Shown: piece by piece, positions 1 through 8,885 of the stretch | Numbering within the stretch: position 1 is the stretch's first letter | How the letters are laid out: every line of letters starts with the position of its first letter | Assembly: GCA_045106815.1 (NCBI GenBank) | Contig: JBGCFG010000095.1 | Coordinates: 1 to 64,000, forward strand | DNA from: JAUIAI01 sp045106815 | Lineage (GTDB): Bacteria > Pseudomonadota > Gammaproteobacteria > Burkholderiales > Burkholderiaceae_E | DNA length: 64,000 bases | Direction: 5' to 3' | The notes under the pieces: generated by a model | Databases searched by the model: none | Told to the model about the DNA's origin: nothing | What the model saw: only the letters and a program-made list of their open reading frames with translations | Position numbers and translations under genes: made by a program

Positions 1-1055
1 AGTGACGGCGACTCGCGAACATCATCAGTTCCCGGTTTGAATGCAATACCAAGCACTGCCACTTGCTTACCCTGCACCGAGGGATGATGCCGCTCGATCA
101 GCTCAACCAGACGGTTCGGTTGATCTGCATTGATATCGATCACTGAGCGCAATAGTTGCATCGAGGAGTTCTTGCGCTCACCGTATTCGATCAGCGCCTT
201 AACATCTTTGGGAAAACAGCTACCGCCGAACCCGCAGCCGGCTTCAACGTAGGTTGTCATAGAAGGGGTCACGCGAGAACCATCGCCCATGATGGGTGAG
301 AAGCGCTTATCTAGGCAAACACCCTTGAGCACTTCGACGACATCCACATTACCAACCTGAGTGCAGAGATTACCGATTTCGTTGGAGAAGGAGATCAGCG
401 TGGCTAGTAGCGAATTGGCGGCGTACTTAATCATCTCGGCCGTGCGCGGTGAGGTCCGCACCTTATCCGTGTCGGGGAAGCATGCATACAACTCGCCCAG
501 TGTGTCGCGAGTACGATCATCAATGCCGCCTAGCACTATGCGGTCGGGCTCCATGAAGTCGGCAATGGCTTCGCCTTCTTTTAAGAACTCGGGGTTCATG
601 CCTACGCCAAAGTCCTTACCCGCCTTTTTGCCCGAGTGTTTCTCCAGCAATGGCAACACAACATCTTCCGTCGTCCCGGGCACAACCGTGCTTTTGACAA
701 TCACGACGTGGTAGCCATCTTTCTTGGCCATCGCCCGGCCAATCTGCTCGGAAACCTGTCGAATGTAGGTCAGATCGATCTGCTCACCATCAAAAGGCGT
801 ACCGACCGCAATCATGGAGAGATCGCTGTTGATAACCGCGTCTTCCAGATCAGTCGTTGCGCGTAATTTGCCAGCGCTCACCAGACGTTTGAGCATAGGC
901 TCAAGGTCAAGCTCGTAAATGGGTGGGTCACCAGCGTTAATGCGCGCGACCTTGTCAGGCAACACATCAATGCAAACGACATCATGTTCCTTGTCCGCCA
1001 AGCAGACACCAGAGACCAATCCTACATAGCCTGTTCCTACAATCGAAACTCTCAT
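1..1055 (-). CDS. UDP-glucose/GDP-mannose dehydrogenase family protein (partial, C-terminus outside window)
   Basis: This enzyme oxidises a nucleotide sugar to the uronic acid with two NAD+, most likely UDP-glucose to UDP-glucuronate for surface polysaccharide. The start is the ATG at 1055; about 351 residues are present and the frame is open to the window edge. The N-terminus has the Rossmann motif GTGYVG (about residues 8-13), followed by VGTPF and later the active-site segment CGFGGSCFPKD near residues 270-283, whose second Cys is the catalytic nucleophile of the family. Its start overlaps the stop of the upstream epimerase gene by one base (TAATG), so the two are translationally coupled. 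Substrate choice (UDP-Glc or GDP-Man) cannot be settled by eye; the UXS-like neighbour favours UDP-glucose. Confidence 0.93.
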   Translation of the reverse strand, partial: MRVSIVGTGYVGLVSGVCLADKEHDVVCIDVLPDKVARINAGDPPIYELDLEPMLKRLVSAGKLRATTDLEDAVINSDLSMIAVGTPFDGEQIDLTYIRQVSEQIGRAMAKKDGYHVVIVKSTVVPGTTEDVVLPLLEKHSGKKAGKDFGVGMNPEFLKEGEAIADFMEPDRIVLGGIDDRTRDTLGELYACFPDTDKVRTSPRTAEMIKYAANSLLATLISFSNEIGNLCTQVGNVDVVEVLKGVCLDKRFSPIMGDGSRVTPSMTTYVEAGCGFGGSCFPKDVKALIEYGERKNSSMQLLRSVIDINADQPNRLVELIERHHPSVQGKQVAVLGIAFKPGTDDVRESPS

Positions 1056-2176
1056 TACGCTTCCACCGTTTCTTGGTTTTCCTTGTACCAAACCATCGAT
1101 CGACGCAATCCGTCAGCGACGCTCACGCTCGGGTTGTAACCCAGCTCGGCTCTTGCCTTTTCAATAATGGGGCAGCGCCGGTTTGGGTTGTCTACCAGAT
1201 AGTCTTTCTCTTCGCTGACCTTACGAACCAACTGGCCTTTGTAATCAAACAATTCCTGCGCATTGGCAATGACGTGATCGGCCAGCTCTTTCATTGAAAT
1301 TTCCGGCTTCTCGATGCCAATGTTGTAGGCCTCACCGTCGCGACCTTTGAACAGAATCTTGTAGTAGCCAACAATTGCGTCTGCGATATAGCAGAACGTG
1401 CGGGTCGGCGAACCATCGGACAGCATCACAATATCGCGATCAGCCAGTACATCACGAACGAAGTCGGGCAACACGCGCGCATCGGTGAGCTTAAGCCCTG
1501 GTCCGTAGTTATTGAACGGACGTGCAATCCGAACCGGCACGCCATGCTGCTGCGCAAAGTTCACGCACAGTGTTTCGCCATAACGCTTTGATTCATCGTA
1601 GCAAGCCCGAGGGCCGGTGCAGGAAACATTTCCCCGATAAGTTTCCGGGGTCGGGATGTGCTCGGGCTGTGGGTCGCCGTAGATCTCACTCGTCGAGTAA
1701 AACAAGATGCCGGACATTGGCGTGCCGGCTTGCTTCTGCGCGACAGCATAGTCGAGCACATTACGCAGACCATTGACGTTTGCATCCATCGTCTCAATTG
1801 GCCATTTGCGATAGTACTTAGGCGATGCGATCGAAGCAGCATGCACGATGTAGTCCACATGCCCCAGGTCGGCTGGCAGAGGATCAGTCACATCGTGCTT
1901 GCCCATCGTCAGATTCGGGCTGCCTTCCAGTGCAGTCAGCCACTCAGGCATACCGCGAATGAAGTTGTCATAGACGATCAGATCCGCCTTATCGGCGTCA
2001 GACTGAGACTTGTTGAAGTGCAGAACCGCCTGAACTAGGTAGTAACCCAAGAAACCGGCACCACCAATAATCATGATTCGTTTGCCGCGCAGGTTGCTGA
2101 ACTCTTCTGTTAGCCCTGCACAGATATAGTCCAGATCCTGAGTAATGACATCCTGGGCGGTGTTTGCTGTGTTCAT
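1055..2176 (-). CDS. NAD-dependent epimerase/dehydratase, UDP-glucuronate decarboxylase-like
   Basis: This is a 373-residue extended short-chain dehydrogenase. It has the NAD-binding motif GGAGFLG (about 38-44), the STSEIYGDP segment, and the catalytic YDESK with Tyr193 and Lys197, followed by RPFNNYGPG and the sugar-binding RTFCY region. These match the UXS group that turns UDP-GlcA into UDP-xylose or its 4-keto intermediate, using the product of the overlapping dehydrogenase gene. I chose the ATG at 2176; an upstream ATG at 2260 would add 28 residues unlike the family. A second and more canonical UXS is encoded at 62965-63927, so this copy may make a related sugar. The exact product is inferred. 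Confidence 0.88.
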   Translation of the reverse strand: MNTANTAQDVITQDLDYICAGLTEEFSNLRGKRIMIIGGAGFLGYYLVQAVLHFNKSQSDADKADLIVYDNFIRGMPEWLTALEGSPNLTMGKHDVTDPLPADLGHVDYIVHAASIASPKYYRKWPIETMDANVNGLRNVLDYAVAQKQAGTPMSGILFYSTSEIYGDPQPEHIPTPETYRGNVSCTGPRACYDESKRYGETLCVNFAQQHGVPVRIARPFNNYGPGLKLTDARVLPDFVRDVLADRDIVMLSDGSPTRTFCYIADAIVGYYKILFKGRDGEAYNIGIEKPEISMKELADHVIANAQELFDYKGQLVRKVSEEKDYLVDNPNRRCPIIEKARAELGYNPSVSVADGLRRSMVWYKENQETVEA

Positions 2177-2452
2177 AGCGATCCGAGATTGATAGTGTTG
2201 ATAGAGATAGGAACGACCAGCAAAGCAGGTCCCTGCCTGACAGTGCCTTGATTCGGCCAATTTCCGAACCTATGCCCGACGAACGGCCCGAATTCGGGTT
2301 AAACCGGGGTGTATCCAATGACCTGCGCCGAAGTCACTGGGCGCCGCCAATCACACCGCCACCAAAGCGACAAAGACGCTACAGCCCGCCAATCTGGCAA
2401 TTGGTCGACCGGGAGCCGTCGCGCTAGCGAACGAGTCTGTCAGCTAGACCGG

Positions 2453-3745
2453 TCAAGCTGCCCCAAAGAAAAGTTCGTCTTGCTCAGCCCGCAGCTTGAC
2501 GCACAAATTGTCCGGCAATTCCACATCGTCATAGGTAATGAACGCATCTTTTGCCACGGGGCGTTTAAGTGTTGCTCCTTCCGCGATACCAATCGGCAGC
2601 AACCTCTCAGCAATCGTGGTGTCTGCGTTCTCACACATCCCATAGCAGGTGTAACCACCCAGCATGTCCAGGGTATCGCCAGCCTTCAAGTCAATCTTGG
2701 CGGCGGTCACAACATCAACGACGGGCTTCCCGGCAGGCGCAATCACGACATCTCGATGCAGTACAGCCCGAGCGGCCGACAGTGGTACCTCAAACACGGT
2801 CAGATGATACGGAACGTAGAAGCTGTAGAGCGGCCCTTTCCCCAGTTTGCCGTAGTCAAGATAGATTTCCTGCTCTTTGTTCTGGACTTCTGCAAAAACG
2901 TAAACCCCGGGGCTTGGCAGCGCACCAACGACATAATCCACAATGCCGCCGTGCGATCGCACCATATCGATGTCATACATCGAGGTCATTTCGTCAACAT
3001 GGCCCTTGAACTCCCAGCCAATCATGCCGCGCTGAGACACCTTCATGCCGGTCGCATTGCCAACAATTGCCTGCTCGAACGAGATTTTCGTGCCATCGGC
3101 AAAGCTCGTCACCATTGTGGGCGTCTGACCCCACTGTTTGGCAAATGAAGCCTGGGTTGTCGGATTACGGTAACGGTCCTGCAGCCCTTTGATATTGCCG
3201 CACACCAACGGCCGCAAGCCCATTTTCTCAACGAAACGCAGAAGATTAATCTGGACGCCGGGCTGGTCACCATCGCAGCCGGTGTAGATCACGCCGGCTT
3301 TGTCGGCACGGGTCTTCAGCAATGGCCCGACAGTGCCGTCAAGCTCCGCATTCATCAGGACAATATCTTTGCCGCAATCAATCGCATGGGTCGTAATCTG
3401 AGCACCGAACTCAACAGCGCCGGTTGATTCAATCAACACATCAATACTGGCGGCCTCGCACAAAAGCCGGGCATCGCCCGTCACGCACGGCTTACCTGAG
3501 GCAATGGCATCTTCCAGGGCACCAAGCGTGGCCGCTTCGACAACATCTGTCACGCCGGCATACGCATAAGTGTTGACCGCATTAGCCACCGTGCGATTTG
3601 AAATCGCCGCTAGCGTCATGCCAGGCAGGAAGTTGCAAAGTTGGTTGGCTATGCCGCGGGCCATGAAGCCAGCGCCAATAAGGCCGACGCGGATTGGACG
3701 GCCTTCAGCAGCACGCGCCTGAAGCGCAGTGTCGACAATAATCAT
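2453..3745 (-). CDS. NAD(P)-dependent oxidoreductase with C-terminal SAF domain
   Basis: This 430-residue protein has an N-terminal dinucleotide-binding fold (GLIGAGFMARG, about residues 22-32) resembling homoserine dehydrogenase and Gfo/Idh proteins. The C-terminal 80-100 residues (about 325-415) look like an SAF domain, as found in sialic acid synthase and CpaB. Such fusions occur in polysaccharide and sugar-modification clusters, but I know of no firm activity for this subgroup. It lies upstream of the epimerase and dehydrogenase on the same strand, 276 bp away, so it may act on the same sugar pathway. The substrate is unknown. Confidence 0.8.
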   Translation of the reverse strand: MIIVDTALQARAAEGRPIRVGLIGAGFMARGIANQLCNFLPGMTLAAISNRTVANAVNTYAYAGVTDVVEAATLGALEDAIASGKPCVTGDARLLCEAASIDVLIESTGAVEFGAQITTHAIDCGKDIVLMNAELDGTVGPLLKTRADKAGVIYTGCDGDQPGVQINLLRFVEKMGLRPLVCGNIKGLQDRYRNPTTQASFAKQWGQTPTMVTSFADGTKISFEQAIVGNATGMKVSQRGMIGWEFKGHVDEMTSMYDIDMVRSHGGIVDYVVGALPSPGVYVFAEVQNKEQEIYLDYGKLGKGPLYSFYVPYHLTVFEVPLSAARAVLHRDVVIAPAGKPVVDVVTAAKIDLKAGDTLDMLGGYTCYGMCENADTTIAERLLPIGIAEGATLKRPVAKDAFITYDDVELPDNLCVKLRAEQDELFFGAA

Positions 3746-4023
3746 TAATTTGTCCGCGTTTGAGCGGTTGTTGCATCAGTAAACCCGAGTCTAATCGACA
3801 CCGTGCGGCGGCGGTTGATCTAGTTGCGATTCAAAGACAGAGACGGCCTTTAGCAGAGGACAAACGGTAGTCAATCCGCTGAGCCTCGCGCCCTGGTCAT
3901 CGACGACAGCGCGACGACAGCGACGAAAATCGGCCTTCATGGCACGCCGAAATGCTGAAAGGTCGATTTGACTGGATAATCCGCATGTCGAAATCTTCGC
4001 CGTGCTGCATACTTCCGACCACA

Positions 4024-5553
4024 ATGAGTATTCACGACAAAAATGACAAACGCTCAGGATTGCTCGCGGCTGTTGATCTAGGTTCCAACAGCTTTCGCCT
4101 CCTGATCGGCCGGATTGAGAGCAGCTCGCTGGGAGAGCAGATTCGCCCGCTCGATACCCTGAAGGAACCCGTTCGCCTGGCGGCCGGGCTCGCCCCTGAT
4201 GGTTATCTGGATGTAGCGGCGCGCCAGCGCGGCATGGCTGCGCTTGCAAAATTTGGTGAACGGCTGGCCACGTTCGCCCCGGAGACCGTGCGAGCTGTCG
4301 CGACCAACGCGCTACGTGTGGCGTCCAATGCCAATGCGTTTCTGGTGCCAGCTCAGACGGCACTCGGCTTTCCGATCGAAATCATCTCCGGGCGCGAAGA
4401 AGCGCGAATGATCTACCTGGGCGCTTCTCACTCGCTGCCCAAAGACGAGTTGGATCGGTTGGTGCTCGATATCGGCGGCGGCTCGACTGAATTGATCATT
4501 GGCCGAGACCACCAGGCCAAGTTTGTTGAGTCTGCGCCCATTGGTTGCGTTTCTCTCTCGCGGCAGTTCTTCCCTGACGGCAAAGTCAGCGGCAAAGCGT
4601 TGGAAAAGGCGCGGGTCGCCGCGCGCGATGCGCTGGCGCCCTATGCTGAAGCGTATAGGGCGCATGGCTGGTCTTATGCTGCCGGCAGTTCGGGCACGGC
4701 CAAGTCACTGGCCCAAATCAGTGAAACCAACTTTGGCGTCGGTCGCATCACGCGCGACACCATGGACAAGATAGCTGAGATCCTGGCGCGCGAAGGTAAC
4801 GCAAACACGAGCAAGATTTCTGGCCTGCGCGCAGATCGCAGACCCGTCTTACCAGGCGGGCTCGCGCTGATGATGGCAGTCTTTGATGAGTTCGACATTG
4901 ACGAAATGCGCTATTGCGATGGCGCGTTGCGCGAGGGCGCCCTATACGATCTGTTAGGGCGTAGTGCCGGCCATGACATGCGGCGCATCACGGTCAGTCA
5001 GATGGCGCAACGCTATGGCATTGACCACAGCCATGCAGATCGATTGCAGGAGACCTCACTGGCCCTGTTTGACCAGGTCGCAGATGCCGTTGATGAGGAT
5101 GGCCTTGAGCCAGGCGAGCGACGCCAAACCCTTGCCTGGGGATGCCGGCTGGCTGAAATCGGGCTGGCCATCTCCCATGATGCATTTCACAAGCACTCAT
5201 CCTATGTCCTGTCCAATGCTGACATGCAGGGATTTTCCAAACCCGAGCAGCGACTGCTCGCGATGTTGGCCCTCGGACAAACAGGTGGCCTGCGCAAGAT
5301 GCGATCCATCGTGCGCAATCGCACCGAGTGGCTGATGGTGCTGTGCCTGCGCCTGGCTGCCGTAATGCATCGTCGCCGGGATGCCCAATCGCGGCCAATG
5401 CCCAAGCTCTCGATTCATAAGGGTAAAGTCGTTATTGAGCTGCCCTCGGTCTGGGCCAAGGCGCATCCACTAACCGATGGCACGCTGGCTGCAGAGGTTC
5501 AAACCTGGGCAGATATCGACGCGTTTAACTCAATTGAGTATCGGGCAGTCTGA
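4024..5553 (+). CDS. ppx: Exopolyphosphatase, Ppx/GppA family
   Basis: This enzyme hydrolyses inorganic polyphosphate from the chain end, or pppGpp in GppA relatives, and links to phosphate storage and the stringent response. The 509-residue protein has the actin-like phosphate-binding motif DLGSNSF (18-24) and a second one, LDIGGGSTELIIG (about 146-158). The C-terminal half looks like the HD-like helical domain seen in long Ppx proteins. I chose the ATG at 4024 because it places the first motif at the usual distance; an ATG at 3952 would add 24 residues without homology. It ends one base before the stop codon of the convergent sixA-like gene. Confidence 0.92.
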   Translation: MSIHDKNDKRSGLLAAVDLGSNSFRLLIGRIESSSLGEQIRPLDTLKEPVRLAAGLAPDGYLDVAARQRGMAALAKFGERLATFAPETVRAVATNALRVASNANAFLVPAQTALGFPIEIISGREEARMIYLGASHSLPKDELDRLVLDIGGGSTELIIGRDHQAKFVESAPIGCVSLSRQFFPDGKVSGKALEKARVAARDALAPYAEAYRAHGWSYAAGSSGTAKSLAQISETNFGVGRITRDTMDKIAEILAREGNANTSKISGLRADRRPVLPGGLALMMAVFDEFDIDEMRYCDGALREGALYDLLGRSAGHDMRRITVSQMAQRYGIDHSHADRLQETSLALFDQVADAVDEDGLEPGERRQTLAWGCRLAEIGLAISHDAFHKHSSYVLSNADMQGFSKPEQRLLAMLALGQTGGLRKMRSIVRNRTEWLMVLCLRLAAVMHRRRDAQSRPMPKLSIHKGKVVIELPSVWAKAHPLTDGTLAAEVQTWADIDAFNSIEYRAV

Positions 5554-6027
5554 TCAGTTGAGGCTAAAAGACAGGTCCGGTACGAGTTCTCGGGCATTGT
5601 CCTGCTGCTGCACGCAAAACACGCTGCTCTTTTGAATGACTAGCAGGCCAGAATCTGGCGTGTCCACCAGACTCTGAATCAGGTCGCCCACCGACGGCAG
5701 ATGCCCCACCAACACAACCGGTACAGCGCGGTTAGGCCAAAGCTCGGCGAGATCAGGCAGCAGTTGATGCACTGAGCGATCTGGCGCCAGATTTTGAAGC
5801 ACTTCTGGCTGGCCCAATTGGCAGGCTGTCTGCCAGGCGCGGGGCGCCGGGCTGGACAAAAGCCGGAACTCTTCGGGTAGGCGCTGGCGCAACCAGTTCG
5901 CCGTTTTAAGTGCATCCCCAATACCGCGCGCGGTTAGCGTCCGTTCGAAGTCTTGTTCACGATCGAGAAAGGGCGGACCGGCATCTGCGTGACGCCAGAC
6001 AAATAAGTGTCGGCCGTCAACTGTCAC
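5554..6027 (-). CDS. sixA: Phosphohistidine phosphatase, SixA-like
   Basis: This is a 157-residue member of the histidine phosphatase superfamily. The catalytic RHADAG motif lies at residues 12-17, with His13 as phospho-acceptor. A second conserved region, VVLVGHLPSVGDL, holds the other active-site His. SixA dephosphorylates phosphohistidine on phosphotransfer proteins. The start is a GTG whose last bases form the TGA stop of the ferredoxin gene (GTGA overlap), which points to translational coupling in an rsmD-coaD-ferredoxin-sixA operon. Its true target here is unknown. Confidence 0.85.
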   Translation of the reverse strand: MTVDGRHLFVWRHADAGPPFLDREQDFERTLTARGIGDALKTANWLRQRLPEEFRLLSSPAPRAWQTACQLGQPEVLQNLAPDRSVHQLLPDLAELWPNRAVPVVLVGHLPSVGDLIQSLVDTPDSGLLVIQKSSVFCVQQQDNARELVPDLSFSLN

Positions 6028-6296
6028 TTGGATGCGTCCGCCGCATGCTTTGTGGCCATCAGGTGCTCATACTTGAGCATCAAGGTGGCCGGTGACTCCA
6101 CCCGCTCCGGGTTCACAGGGATGCACTCTACCGGACAAACCTGCACGCATTGCGGCTCATCAAAGTGGCCAACACATTCTGTACATTTCTCCGGGTCAAT
6201 CTCGTATATTTCGACCCCCATGTAAATCGCATCATTCGGGCATTCCGGCTCGCAGACGTCGCAATTGATGCACTCATCGGTGATCATCAGCGCCAT
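6024..6296 (-). CDS. YfhL family 2[4Fe-4S] ferredoxin
   Basis: This is a 90-residue electron carrier. The first cluster motif is CINCDVCEPEC (Cys9, 12, 15, 19). The second is CTEC followed by an insertion and then CVQVCPVECI, the Allochromatium/YfhL type with extra residues between the second-cluster cysteines and a C-terminal extension. The ATG at 6296 is preceded by GGAGAAA. A longer frame to 6419 overlaps coaD and has no family resemblance there. The coaD-ferredoxin adjacency is common in beta- and gamma-proteobacteria. The redox partner cannot be told from the sequence. Confidence 0.93.
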   Translation of the reverse strand: MALMITDECINCDVCEPECPNDAIYMGVEIYEIDPEKCTECVGHFDEPQCVQVCPVECIPVNPERVESPATLMLKYEHLMATKHAADASK

Positions 6297-6333
6297 CGCT
6301 TTTCTCCAACTCCGGTTCTCGACCTGGCAGCTT

Positions 6334-6837
6334 TCATGCCTTACCTGCGCCTTCACGTCTCTCTGCCGCTCGTGCGAGCAACGCCGGCAAGACGGCCGCG
6401 GGCACAAATCGCTCCACATCGCCCTTCATGATGGCTATCTCCCTGACCAGGGTGCCTGAGACATGTTGATACTCATCAGATGGCGTGAGAAAAATCGTTT
6501 CAAGTGACGGCATCATCTGTCGGTTCATGCCAGCCAATTGCAGTTCATATTCAAAATCTGTCACCGAGCGTACCCCGCGCACCACAACGGTTGCGTGCTG
6601 CTCCTGCATGACATGCACCATCAGCCCGGAGAATCGAATCACCGACACATTGCTCAGGTCACCCAACACCTCGCTCGCCATCGAAAGCCTTTCCTCAATG
6701 GTGAACATGGGTTTTTTCGAGCGGCTGTCTGCGATGGCAAGCACCACATGATCGAACATAGCTGCTGCCCGCCTCATAAGGTCTTCGTGCCCCCGCGTCA
6801 GCGGATCGAAAGTGCCGGGATAGAGCGCGCGCGTCAT
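6334..6837 (-). CDS. coaD: Phosphopantetheine adenylyltransferase
   Basis: This enzyme transfers AMP from ATP to 4'-phosphopantetheine, the penultimate step of coenzyme A synthesis. The 167-residue length is normal. The N-terminal nucleotidyltransferase motif GTFDPLTRGH (8-17) carries the TxGH signature, and the second ATP-binding region reads VSGTLVREIA. The ATG at 6837 overlaps the rsmD stop by four bases (ATGA). The last 30 or so residues are a little longer and more Ala/Arg-rich than in E. coli. Confidence 0.97.
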   Translation of the reverse strand: MTRALYPGTFDPLTRGHEDLMRRAAAMFDHVVLAIADSRSKKPMFTIEERLSMASEVLGDLSNVSVIRFSGLMVHVMQEQHATVVVRGVRSVTDFEYELQLAGMNRQMMPSLETIFLTPSDEYQHVSGTLVREIAIMKGDVERFVPAAVLPALLARAAERREGAGKA

Positions 6838-7469
6838 TGGCCAGGATTTGAGTGGTAAGAGAACAGATGATAATGGACCTGCCCTGCCCGGTCATGGCGG
6901 ATTCTTTTGAAGCCACCGAGCGCACCGGTACGCCCGGACGATGCTGGCGCCATCGTCTTAATTTCGGTAGCACTTTCATAATAGACAAGCGCCTCATCTA
7001 GAAGCACTGTCGGTAAGGCATCGGCCAAGCGCTGAACCCAGTCTTCGCCAAATGGCGGGTCAGCAAACACCACACCAAACTGACCTGATCGCGCACCGAG
7101 TTTGGCGAGTTGCCCACAGGCGTCGCCCTTGAATAGCGTCATGTTTTGCGCAATTGATTGAACCGCTGGATCTGTCGCCACTCGGAATTGCTCAATCCGG
7201 CTACGAAGTCTGGCTGCGGCCTCGGCATGCCTTTCGACAAACACCACAGACTCAGCGCCTCGCGAAGCAGCCTCCAGCCCTAAGATACCTGTCCCGGCAA
7301 ACAAATCTAGGCAATGTGCGCCCTCAACTTGTGAGCCTAACCAGTTAAAGAGCGTTTCGCGCACCCTGTCCGGGGTCGGCCGCATCTGCTCGACAGTACC
7401 GGCCACCGCAACAGGTGTACGCCGCAAAAGCCCACCGATAATACGGATCTGCCCGCCTTGGCGCTTCAT
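6834..7469 (-). CDS. rsmD: 16S rRNA (guanine966-N2)-methyltransferase
   Basis: RsmD methylates G966 of 16S rRNA with S-adenosylmethionine. The protein begins with the typical IRIIGG segment, then has the RPTPDRVRETLFNWLG motif, the SAM-binding LDLFAGTGILGLEA and the catalytic FADPPF. I chose the ATG at 7469 (211 residues); a GTG at 7499 would add ten residues. The frame overlaps coaD by four bases, the usual rsmD-coaD pairing. It is the first gene of a four-gene minus-strand operon. Confidence 0.95.
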   Translation of the reverse strand: MKRQGGQIRIIGGLLRRTPVAVAGTVEQMRPTPDRVRETLFNWLGSQVEGAHCLDLFAGTGILGLEAASRGAESVVFVERHAEAAARLRSRIEQFRVATDPAVQSIAQNMTLFKGDACGQLAKLGARSGQFGVVFADPPFGEDWVQRLADALPTVLLDEALVYYESATEIKTMAPASSGRTGALGGFKRIRHDRAGQVHYHLFSYHSNPGQ

Positions 7470-7527
7470 GCTTTGCTGGCGGCTTGGATTCGATGCCACG
7501 TGGGCGCGTTCATCCTGTCAACAGGCC

Positions 7528-8856
7528 CTAGTTCTTGAAGTCGGTTTCACCCACCACGACTGTCAACATCTGATCGGGTTGAATGCGACGTTTGATTGCA
7601 TCGTTGACCTGATCAAGCGTGACGGCGCGTACTTTGCCCGGCCAGGTCTCAAGGTAATCCAGCGGAAGCCCGTGATAGCCGATCGCACCCAGTAGGCTGA
7701 GAATCTTGCTGTTCGAATCAATGCTCAGGGCGAAGCCGCCAGCCAGGTTGCTGGTTGAAGCGTCTAACTCGGCCTGAGTAATCCCATCGGCCGCAAAACG
7801 GTTCAACTCATCACGAACCACGCCAAGCGCCTCGCCAGTTTTTTCGCGCCGGGTCTGCAGGGAAATCGAGAATGGCCCTGGTTGCGAACGCAGTGAAAAC
7901 CCCGAAGACACGCTATAAACCAGGCCTCTTTCTTCGCGCACCTGTTTATATAGTCGCGAGACGAATCCGCCTCCTCCGAGCACATGATTGGCAACAAGCA
8001 ACGGGAAATAGTCGGGATCTCCCCGGGCAATAAGTGGTGCGCCCACCACGATATGACTTTGGGTCGCCGGGTGCGCAATCAACTTCTCAGTGGGTGTGGG
8101 CGCGACCACATCAGGCAAGGTGTTACCCGCCTGCCCCATGGGCAGCTCACCAACCAGTTGCTCGGCTACTGCGGCGGCCTGCTCTCGACTGATGGCGCCA
8201 ATCATCGCGACAGCGGCTCGGCTCTGAACGAAATGCTGACGATGAAACTGTCGCAAATCATCTGCGCTGATCGCGTTAACCGACTCAATCGTCGTCAGAA
8301 GGCCGTAAGGGTGATCGGGGTAACTCAGGTCGACATAGGCTCGCCTCATTTGGACGCCAGGGCGTTTGAGCGCATTGCCTATAGAGAGCACAGCACGCTG
8401 TTTCTCACGGGCCAGCACCTGATCATTAAAGCGAGGCCGGACAATCATGTCCGTCACAAGAGATAGCGCACGCGATAGCTCAGGCTCGCTCGTGAGCGAG
8501 CGCAACCGAACCGACGCGCTGTCCATTGAAGACCAGGATGAACGCTGTGCGCCCAACATCGCGAACGCATCGGCGATGCCCTGCTCATCAAGATCACCCG
8601 CACCCGCATCCAACAGCGAGGCTGTCAGATCAGCCAAACCCGACTTGTCTGCCGAGTCGAGGCGATCGCCAGCATCGAAGCGCACCTCAACGTCGAGCAT
8701 CGGGATGCCGTCAGCCTGCACAAACAAGACATTGACCCCGCTACTCGTTTGCCATTGCTGAATCGGCAAAACAGCTAGCGCAGAAGTCGACACCAGCGCC
8801 AGGCATAGGGTTAGCAAAGACCGATAAAGCAATGCGCTCAGGGATCGACCAGGCAT
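7528..8856 (-). CDS. M16 family peptidase-like protein, non-catalytic partner
   Basis: This protein has the two-domain M16 (insulinase/processing peptidase) architecture. The segment where the zinc motif should be reads SGLADLTASLLDAG, so the HxxEH metal ligands are absent and it is probably the inactive subunit of a heterodimer with the enzyme encoded just upstream. It retains the R/Y-rich C-terminal segment GGGFVSRLYKQVREERGLVYS. From the ATG at 8856 the N-terminus is a clean signal peptide (LTLCLALVSTSALA), so it acts in the periplasm. A TTG at 8889 overlaps the upstream stop by four bases and is the alternative start. Confidence 0.9.
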   Translation of the reverse strand: MPGRSLSALLYRSLLTLCLALVSTSALAVLPIQQWQTSSGVNVLFVQADGIPMLDVEVRFDAGDRLDSADKSGLADLTASLLDAGAGDLDEQGIADAFAMLGAQRSSWSSMDSASVRLRSLTSEPELSRALSLVTDMIVRPRFNDQVLAREKQRAVLSIGNALKRPGVQMRRAYVDLSYPDHPYGLLTTIESVNAISADDLRQFHRQHFVQSRAAVAMIGAISREQAAAVAEQLVGELPMGQAGNTLPDVVAPTPTEKLIAHPATQSHIVVGAPLIARGDPDYFPLLVANHVLGGGGFVSRLYKQVREERGLVYSVSSGFSLRSQPGPFSISLQTRREKTGEALGVVRDELNRFAADGITQAELDASTSNLAGGFALSIDSNSKILSLLGAIGYHGLPLDYLETWPGKVRAVTLDQVNDAIKRRIQPDQMLTVVVGETDFKN

Positions 8857-8885
8857 GAATACCAAAGACAAGAGATAGCGCTCGT

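Noticed and set aside
2309..3148. A 279-codon open frame on the plus strand opposite the SAF oxidoreductase
   Set aside because: It lies antisense to a gene with clear domains and has no recognisable motif or ribosome binding site; it is a coding shadow of GC-rich DNA.
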